Origin: Cavenderia fasciculata
Taxonomy: Eukaryota; Evosea; Eumycetozoa; Acytosteliales; Cavenderiaceae
Direction of reading: 5' to 3'
Assembly (NCBI RefSeq): GCF_000203815.1
Contig: NW_004457734.1
Coordinates: forward strand, 689,233-753,232
Length of the DNA: 64,000 bases
The position numbers and the translations under genes were made by a program. The notes beneath the pieces were generated by a model. That model saw only the letters and a program-made list of their open reading frames with translations. It did no database searches and had not been told where the DNA came from. Of the stretch, positions 57,005-64,000 are shown one piece after another (position 1 is the stretch's first letter; the number at the start of each line of letters is the position of its first letter).

Positions 57005-60000
57005 TTAACTAATATCAATTGTAACATAAACTAAAGCATTACCTTCTCTTGGTTCATTCATTGAACGAAGAGTTGACCATTGATTATGTTGGATATTATA
57101 ACGATAGGCATCAGACAATACCTCTGAAAAGTAACCACCGACTACATATACGTTGTCCTCATTGTCATAGACGACCGAGTTTCTAACGTCGATTGGCTTG
57201 ATCATATCGGCCATGGTGTCGCATCTAGGTGGGTCAGTGAGAACTTGATAGCGGTCCAAGCAAGAAGAGATGCGTTTGGTGCCATAGCTACCACCCATGA
57301 GATAGATAGAGTCGGAGCGAGTGTCATAGATGGCGCCAGGACCATCACGCATCTTTCGCATGCGCAATAGACGGACCCATTTGTCTTCGGCAATGTCATA
57401 GCGTTCGATAATGTCGAGGGCCTTTCCGTTGAAGCCTCCGATAGCGTAGATGTAGTTCTTGCCGTCATAGACAGCCGACAAATCAGATCGTTGTGTCTTC
57501 ATGGGTGCCAAAGACTGGTACTCTTGCGTAAAGAGGTCGAAACGGTCGACATGGTTGGTGAACCAACGGTCCTTGCCACCAATAATGTAGACATAGCGTT
57601 TGCCGTCGTAGATCGTGGCGTGACGTGATCGTTCGCTTGGGAGGGGTGCTACATTCTCCCAAGTGTCGTTGTAGATGTTGTAGCGCTCGACCGTGGTGAA
57701 CGAGATGTTGCCAGACTCGCCACCAAACACGTAAATGTGGCCGCGTCCATCATAAATGCCACTGATACGATTGCGTTCGTTGGTCATTGGTGCCACATAA
57801 CTCCATCGGTTCTGGTTGATCGAGTATCTTTCAACCGATTGTTTTCCTTTACCACCAATTGCATAAATGAATTTTAATGTACATTTAAAAGGTAAATTTG
57901 ATACTTTAAGTAAATTGATTTGATAATTATCATTAATTGATTTAATAAAATTATTATTATTATTATTATTTGTTTGTTGTTTGCTATCTACATTGTTGTT
58001 GTTATTTACTATGTTGTTATTTTTTGGAAGAGAGACTAATTGATTTCTAAATTTAAATTGCCATTGAATATCATTATTTTCAGTTGATGATACTTCAGAG
58101 ATGGCTTTGAATAGATCGTTAAAATGAGCCTTTTGTTGATTTGATTCGTGAATGGATTTGGGAGATGAGGAGTGTCCAAAGAATCTACTTCTTTCAGCCT
58201 CAATGTCTGACAATAACTTGTTGATTCGTTCACGTTTGTGTTCCATTCTAGAGCGATGGTTGACAAAATCACTGTCAACTTGGTTAAATAGATCCGAAAG
58301 GATACGTTCAAACTCTTTACGCAGTTGTTCCTTACAATCCTCGACAGGATTGTATTTGAGAATACTCTCGACAATGTCACTTTCCACTTCGAGATAGTTT
58401 TTGTATCGAAGGAAAATGTCTCGCATGTTTTGATTCTCTACATTGTTTTGTGCAACAATCTCACCATACGATTGGATACGATGTTTGTTGTGATGGTGAT
58501 GCAAGCAAAGCTCACACAATGACATTTGACATTGATCATCAAAACAATAGTATTGATATTCTTGTCCATGTACAATACATCTAGTATCTGCTGGTTTCAA
58601 CGCAATTGCTGGTGTCAAATATGGAAGCTTCAAATTATTTGATTGATGATGATGTTGTGTTGGAGTTTGAGTAGATGAAGATGAATGATGTTGAGAATGA
58701 TGATGAGAATTTGGTGTTAATGAATGTTGTTGTTGGTGTTGATTCATTACAGATATATGTGGTGAAAGTGGTTGTTGTTGTTGATGATGATGTGGAGAAA
58801 GTGGTGGATGTTGTTGTTGTTGTTGTTGTTGTACCTGTTGTTGATGATGTTGTTTATATTGATATTGTTGATGATCTTGTAAATACATTTGAAACTGTTG
58901 ATATTGTTGTTGGAATTGTTGTTGTTGAATCGATTGGGATAGATAGACAGGGGTGGATGCAGACAACGGAGAGGAGGACAGATTGGAGGGATTGGAAGAG
59001 GAAGAGTTGAGGGGGTTGTTGGAAGAGTTGCTGTACAAGTAGGATGGATAGGATTGGTTGAGTTCAGACAACAACGAGTTGCTGTTGGACATGCCCGTAG
59101 AGGCGTTTCGGCTGAACCCTCCGCCACCCTCGCTGCTCGTAATCGACGAGCCGTGTGACCCACCCAATGGATTGTTTGACTTTTCCAACAAAGAGGACGA
59201 CAGAGAAAGAGGATTCAAAAAGTTTGAAGATGGGGACTGTGGAGGGGGTTGATGATACATATTGGGAAGTAGATTGGACGTTGAGATGGATGGTAAGGGT
59301 GGAACCAATGTTCCATTACCACCAATCATTTTGTTGTTGTTATTTCTATTGGCGTTTGCGTTGATCGTATTATTATTATTATTATTATTATTGTTTCCGT
59401 TGCGTGGTGATGATAATATATTGGCGTTTGCGTTGTTATGATTATTATTATTATTATTGTATTGATTATGAATCGCAGAAGAGGGAGGGAATGAAGAGGT
59501 GGAAGTGAGAAGAGGGGACGAGGAGGGAGGGATTTCCGTAGATTTAAAGAGTGGCGACTTTGGCGACAAGGGCGTAGGTGAAAGATAAGAGGACAGCGCA
59601 GGTGTGCTGGTGCTCGATGATAACACGTTGAATTCCTTGACTGGAGAAAACAACAATGGTGAAGTAGACAATGGTGGCGAATAAGATGGCGTCGATGAAC
59701 TAATTCCCGTAGAAGAGTTGATACTATTACCATTACTATTACCTTGTTGTTGTTGTTGATTAAATAATTTATAATAATTTCCTCCCATAGAAGAAGATGG
59801 ACCAGAAAAAGAAGAAGAACTTGAATTGGAGATAGCAATGGCAATGGAACTGCTACTGTTGAGTGGTGGAGGGGAAGGAGAGGATGAGGAGCCGAGTGAC
59901 TTGTTGGACGAGTAGTCGGCAAGCGCACGGTACAAAGAGTCGTCGACACGAACGTCGCGAGCAGGTGTTTTCAAACGACACTGCACACAATAGTAGGTGA

Positions 60001-60223
60001 TAGAGTCGCCTGGAATCGAATTCTTGTCGACAAGACTAAGATCCAAACAATCGGAACAATAGCTATGATCGCATTTCAGTGTCTTTGGTTTGGACAATAT
60101 AGATTGACATACTTGACAAATCATACTTTTATCTCCATAACCCGATGGTGACGACGACGAAGATGATGATGACGGTTGATGTAATTGTTGATGATGTAAA
60201 TTATTATTATTGTCTTCTTTCAT
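57005..60223 (-). CDS. RING/B-box/coiled-coil/kelch protein (TRIM-like)
   Basis: A single exon of 1072 residues. The RING is near 36-80 (CQVCQSILSKPKTLKCDHSY, then CSDC and YCVQC), making it a likely E3 ubiquitin ligase. A very long Ser/Asn/Gln/Pro linker follows. The B-box lies near 547-590 (CIVHGQEYQYYCFDDQCQ, LCELC, HHHNKH). A coiled coil lies at about 600-720 (EVESDIVESILKYN, RMEHKRERINKLLSDIEAER). Six kelch repeats run from about 785 to 1068, each with a GG pair and Tyr/Trp positions (IYVFGGESG, YVYIIGGKDR, YIYAIGGFNG, SIYLMGGSYG, VYVVGGYF). RING, B-box and coiled coil in this order is the TRIM tripartite module; the propeller would select the target. Exon GC in the kelch part is higher than in its surroundings. 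All RING ligand positions appear filled. Confidence 0.92.
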   Translation of the reverse strand: MKEDNNNNLHHQQLHQPSSSSSSSSPSGYGDKSMICQVCQSILSKPKTLKCDHSYCSDCLDLSLVDKNSIPGDSITYYCVQCRLKTPARDVRVDDSLYRALADYSSNKSLGSSSSPSPPPLNSSSSIAIAISNSSSSSFSGPSSSMGGNYYKLFNQQQQQGNSNGNSINSSTGISSSTPSYSPPLSTSPLLFSPVKEFNVLSSSTSTPALSSYLSPTPLSPKSPLFKSTEIPPSSSPLLTSTSSFPPSSAIHNQYNNNNNNHNNANANILSSPRNGNNNNNNNNNTINANANRNNNNKMIGGNGTLVPPLPSISTSNLLPNMYHQPPPQSPSSNFLNPLSLSSSLLEKSNNPLGGSHGSSITSSEGGGGFSRNASTGMSNSNSLLSELNQSYPSYLYSNSSNNPLNSSSSNPSNLSSSPLSASTPVYLSQSIQQQQFQQQYQQFQMYLQDHQQYQYKQHHQQQVQQQQQQQHPPLSPHHHQQQQPLSPHISVMNQHQQQHSLTPNSHHHSQHHSSSSTQTPTQHHHQSNNLKLPYLTPAIALKPADTRCIVHGQEYQYYCFDDQCQMSLCELCLHHHHNKHRIQSYGEIVAQNNVENQNMRDIFLRYKNYLEVESDIVESILKYNPVEDCKEQLRKEFERILSDLFNQVDSDFVNHRSRMEHKRERINKLLSDIEAERSRFFGHSSSPKSIHESNQQKAHFNDLFKAISEVSSTENNDIQWQFKFRNQLVSLPKNNNIVNNNNNVDSKQQTNNNNNNNFIKSINDNYQINLLKVSNLPFKCTLKFIYAIGGKGKQSVERYSINQNRWSYVAPMTNERNRISGIYDGRGHIYVFGGESGNISFTTVERYNIYNDTWENVAPLPSERSRHATIYDGKRYVYIIGGKDRWFTNHVDRFDLFTQEYQSLAPMKTQRSDLSAVYDGKNYIYAIGGFNGKALDIIERYDIAEDKWVRLLRMRKMRDGPGAIYDTRSDSIYLMGGSYGTKRISSCLDRYQVLTDPPRCDTMADMIKPIDVRNSVVYDNEDNVYVVGGYFSEVLSDAYRYNIQHNQWSTLRSMNEPREGNALVYVTIDIS

Positions 60224-61893
60224 TTTTTTTAGATTAGCGCTATAACTACTAATAATTTATAAATTATATCATTGGTACATATATAGATAAAGATAAAGAT
60301 AAAGAAAGAGATAAAAGATAAAAGATTAAAGGTTGTGAGAAAAAAAGAGAAATTAATTATTAATTATTTGCTTGCTTTGTCCACTTTTTTTTTTTTTTTG
60401 GATTTTTGATTGAGTCCTCCTTTCTTTTAAAAACTACAAGAAAGTTGAAAGAGAAGTGTGGTTTTATTGTCACACCACCACCCTACACGGCAACGGGCAT
60501 CTGACGACATCTTTCTCTCATCTGCAAACAACAAACATACATACCTTCTTGAGGGTTTAGTTTAGATTTAGAGGAAGTTGACTTTTGGCTGAAAGGAATA
60601 AATAAAGGGAAATGTAGAGGTTGATGTGACTTTATATATATATACAATAATAGTACGAGAGAGAACTATATACAAATGAACTGAATAGTTGTTGATGATG
60701 AGACTGGAACTGTGATTTGGTTATTATGTGAGATACGTAAATATAAATAAATATAAATTAATAACAAACTAAAATGATGATTATTATACTAAATAACGAA
60801 CAAAATGAGATATTTAATGAATAAAATTAATTTAACAAACTTTTACTTGTTCTCTTCTCCTCTTGAAAAAAAAGAGAATATAAAGATAAGAAGTAGTATT
60901 ATTTGTATTTTATATCTACAAGATGGGAGGAATAATAAAAATAAAAAAAAGCCTACACACCTTTACAATAAAGGACACTGAGGGTAGCGAGTGTAGTAAG
61001 TGGGTGTGACAATAAAAAGTAAAAGGAATGACAATAATCTAAATATAAATATAAATATATTCTTTTTTTTTTTTTTTGTCTTCTATTCTATTCTATTCTA
61101 TTCTATTATTGTATGTGTATGTGTATGGGTATATCTGTTTGTCTCGTGGTGAGAGTAGTGTATAGGAAGGAGTTGGACTGACTGTATACTCTATTCTCTA
61201 TTCTATCTATTCTTGAATATGCGTGTTTGTAAAGTTAAAAAAAAAAAACAAACAAACAAAGAAAGAAAGAAAGAAAGAGATTATATGTATATATCTATCT
61301 GTCTATCACTAACACACAAACAATTTAGATATGGATATGAAGTGATATCTTCTTTGATATGATGCAACAAAACAACCCAGACAAAAACAAACAGACAGAT
61401 TGATGAAAGAAGAACAAAATTTGCTGGCCTTCAGATTTCTTTCATTTAAAAATGAAATTGTGGCAAAGGAAAAGGAAACTTCTTTTGATCGCCGAATCAA
61501 GTAATATCTAATTTTTTTGTTTTCACAATAACCCTTCGGTTAGGAGGGGAACTGCCAAGATTAGGAGCTCAATGACATCATTCAAGTATGTGGTCTCGTT
61601 GTCATGACCTAGGTATATTTATAAATATATAAATATATATATATATATTATTAGTTAAATAGGTCAATAATAATAATCAGAGTAGAGTAGAGAGTACTCA
61701 AAGTATGAAGTTTGTGGTGCCCAGGATCACTTTTGATTATTGGGGGGTGGGGAGAAACCTTGGTCGAAATTAGTTTAGAAATTTGCACTACACTTTACTT
61801 TCATTTCATTTTTCACTTTACTCCAATAGATTATATTATAGTACTCTCTTATACTTCTTCTTCTCTGTATACATGTATATAATATAAAAAAAA
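60224..61893. other. 1.7-kb intergenic region, divergent promoters
   Basis: It lies between the divergent kelch and Rab32-like genes. AAAGAT and TTCTA repeats (about 61081-61108), GAAA repeats (about 61255-61277), TA-rich runs and poly-T tracts are present. An open frame at 61309-61500 (minus, 63 codons) has no domain. No structured RNA was recognised. Confidence 0.55.
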
Positions 61894-62824
61894 ATGGCAA
61901 AAGATAAAGATAAAGATGATGACGATCATCAACAACAACCCAAAAGAGACTTTACAGATGAAAGCAACAATCACAATCAAGATAACAAAGACGATGAAGA
62001 CAATGATATAGATGAAGAAGTATATATACCATTCAAACTATTAGTTATTGGTGATCCTGCTTGCGGAAAGTCATCAATAGTTAATAGATATTGTTTGAAT
62101 AGTTTTGAATCAAATTATAAGATTACAGTATGCATTAGATAATAATAAGAGATGACGAGGATGTTTATAGCGTTCTAACATAAAGAATATCTGTCCTGTC
62201 TACCTATGAAACTATATAGATAGGAGTAGATTCATTAACAAAACATCTAAGAGTTGATGGTAAGATGGTATCATTATTATTGTTTGATGTGGCTGGTCAA
62301 GAACGATTTAGACATATGATTAGAAGTTATTTTCAAAATGCTCATGCTGCCATTATCGTTATGGACGCAACTAGAGTATTACCAACACTCAATGCATCAT
62401 CTATTTGGAGACAAGAGATTGATTGTTGTTTTCCCGATTCTCCTCTACCAACTATATTATTAGTCAATAAGGTAAATTTAAATTTAAATTAAATTAATTA
62501 TATATCAAACTAAACCAACTTATTTGTTTGTTTATTTAGTGTGATTTATTAAAAGATAAAGATGCAATCATTGAAACATTGGATCAATTTGTAGTTGAAC
62601 AAAACATTGATAAATATTTCTTTACATCGGCCAAATATGGTACTGGTATCGATGAATCAATGGAATATATAGCAAAGATATTATTACAACAAGAAATTGA
62701 TAGGATTACCAATCCAAGAGATAGTTTTAAATTACAACCAAATAATAATAATAATACCAACGCATCATCATCCTCTCCGACATCTTCATCCTCTTCTCAA
62801 CGACGTAATTGTTGTCCATCTTAG
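61894..62824 (+). CDS. Rab32/38-like small GTPase
   Basis: Three exons, 61894-62127, 62220-62471 and 62540-62824, in phase 0, give 256 residues. An acidic N-terminal extension of about 45 residues precedes the fold. Motifs are: P-loop GDPACGKS near 53-60, IGVDSLTKHL at switch I, FDVAGQERF at switch II (the Val-Ala-Gly-Gln form is typical of the Rab32/38/7L1 branch, which has IAGQ/VAGQ where other Rabs have TAGQ), NKCD formed across the second intron, and TSAK. A Ser/Asn-rich tail ends RRNCCPS, giving two cysteines for geranylgeranylation. Rab32 proteins act on lysosome-related and other late compartments. The catalytic Gln is present, so it should hydrolyse GTP normally. Confidence 0.92.
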
Positions 62825-63651
62825 CAATAGTTGGGGAAACTAAACTTGTAAATATCATCATCAACCATTATCGCTCATAAACTTTATTTGTACAAATTAT
62901 TATTTATTCTATAGTTATTTTTGTTCAGGGTTGTGTCCCATTTTTGGTACATGTGAGATATTATCGTCGTCAAACAGATTCATCATCTTTCAGGTCGTTG
63001 GGTTGACGGATATTTTCGTGATGAAATCGGCGGTCTGACCAATTTCAGTTGGGGTCATGAATTTTTGGCACCCACGATATTTTTTTTTTTTGAAAAACGA
63101 GCACCGGTATGGTTCTCGAGGTGGGATCAAGAAAAGAAAACAGTAAAAATGTAGCGCAAGAAAGGTACCTTTGCCCATGCCACCATCAGTTAGCACATTT
63201 TTTTTGTTTAACCACCAACTTGTCAACCAATCGTGCAGCTCTCTTGCCCCTTTTCTTTCTTTCTTGTTCCTTCCTCCTCATCTCATCACACACTTTTCAG
63301 TCTATTATTATTCTATTCTATACGCATACATATACAAAAAAGAGAGAGATAGATAGATAGAGAAACTTTTTTTGTTTGTTTACGCTTCTTTTTTTTCACT
63401 TTCACACATCAACAAAAAGTCAAACAAGATCTTTATCTTATCTTCTTTATCTTTTTGATTTTATTTTTAGACACCCCCCCTCCCTTCAATCGATTGTGTT
63501 TGTGGATATAATAATAATAGTCGGGTTAATAGTTTTTTTTTTTTATATATAATACTTGTAATATTAGTCAATCAAATTATTATTGTAACACCCAACTATC
63601 TTTTTTCTTATTTATATTACGAAATATAAATAATTACACTTTTTCTTAGTC
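62825..63651. other. intergenic, promoter of the edge gene
   Basis: AT-rich at both ends, with a less AT-rich patch at about 62985-63190. Open frames in that patch (for example 62990-63226 minus) show no domain. Pyrimidine-rich runs precede the start at 63652, as in other gene leaders here. No RNA gene was recognised. Confidence 0.5.
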
Positions 63652-64000
63652 ATGTTAAAATTAATATTTGTAATATTAGTTTTAACAAACATTATTTTGA
63701 CAATGGGAGCACCCATTCCAAACATTACCAATATTTATGTCTGTCCAAGTGAATCTGGACAGGTCAAGTTTTCTTTCTTTGGACCAAGTACCGACCCCGA
63801 ATACCCCCAATACAAGGCAGCCGCCGTCAAAGCCTTTTCAGACAAGGCTGGTGATTTTTGCACCAAGTACAACCGTTCCACCGTCATGTACCACCCAGAC
63901 GAGTCACCCGCTGTCATCAACTCGCTCGACCTTGTCGAGGCTGGCGTCCAAGTCGTCATCGGTCCACCATACACTGGTACCAGTCAGGTATCGTGTTTGA
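63652..64000 (+). CDS. N-terminus of a secreted or receptor protein (3' end off window)
   Basis: The first 116 codons of a gene cut by the right edge. Residues 1-21 are a signal peptide (MLKLIFVILVLTNIILTMGA). The mature start NITNIYVCPSESGQVKFSFF, with N-glycosylation sites, leads to SLDLVEAGVQVVIGPPYTGT. The last part recalls the 'GV..IIGP..S..S' loop of periplasmic-binding-like receptor domains (GABA-B/ANF-receptor or Bmp type), which is suggestive only. After TGTSQ there is a possible donor (GTATCG), but the frame also stays open to the edge. Codons strongly prefer C at third position (GTC, ACC, CTC, AAG), unlike most genes here, which in dictyostelids often marks high expression. Confidence 0.75.
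   Translation, partial: MLKLIFVILVLTNIILTMGAPIPNITNIYVCPSESGQVKFSFFGPSTDPEYPQYKAAAVKAFSDKAGDFCTKYNRSTVMYHPDESPAVINSLDLVEAGVQVVIGPPYTGTSQVSCL

Noticed and set aside
61309-61500. A 63-codon minus-strand frame before the Rab32-like gene
   Set aside because: Short, no domain, and adjoining simple repeats. It probably arises by chance in the promoter spacer.

Overview
The window reads as nuclear DNA of a dictyostelid social amoeba. It has AT-rich intergenic DNA, introns of about 60-100 bases with GTAAG/GTATG donors and TAG acceptors, long in-frame runs coding Asn, Gln and Ser, and dictyostelid families (FNIP repeats, 'NRTEGC' ankyrin-like repeats, phospholipase B-like proteins, Cys-rich GPI-type surface proteins). 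Several genes have moderate GC in their exons, so a species outside the very AT-rich D. discoideum type is likely; I cannot name it. All exon joins were worked out by eye from splice sites, reading frame and family similarity.

Layout. 1-14 kb: CCHC zinc-knuckle protein (minus, runs off the left edge), complex III hinge protein, a five-exon cytochrome P450, and a large low-complexity MYB/SHAQKYF factor that also carries an SCA7-type zinc motif. 14-21 kb: Cys-rich secreted protein that looks cut short, a damaged coiled-coil gene, a tail-anchored FNIP protein, and a secreted phospholipase B-like hydrolase. 21-29.5 kb: a lineage-specific accessory block with three tandem apolipoprotein-L-like proteins (one short) followed by two convergent ankyrin-like genes that are inverted copies of each other. 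29.5-37.2 kb: dienoyl-CoA isomerase, an unknown protein, NudC, mitochondrial intermediate peptidase and a full-length paralog of the Cys-rich protein. 37.8-40.6 kb: a Ras/Rab-like GTPase with no lipidation cysteine, a second copy whose P-loop piece lies inverted, then a retroposed element with a 13-bp target-site duplication just upstream of a tRNA-Asp gene. 40.7-51.8 kb: CCDC97-like protein, AAAP-type transporter, an Ariadne-type RBR ubiquitin ligase with an added CUE domain, and a DUF3605-type protein. 54-64 kb: TMEM214-like membrane protein, RING/B-box/coiled-coil/kelch protein, Rab32-like GTPase, and the start of a secreted or receptor protein.

Most genes are unrelated housekeeping neighbours. 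The best candidates for new biology are the ApoL-like cluster, the MYB plus SCA7 architecture, the Ariadne plus CUE ligase, and the tRNA-adjacent retroposon. No operon-like logic or CRISPR was seen.
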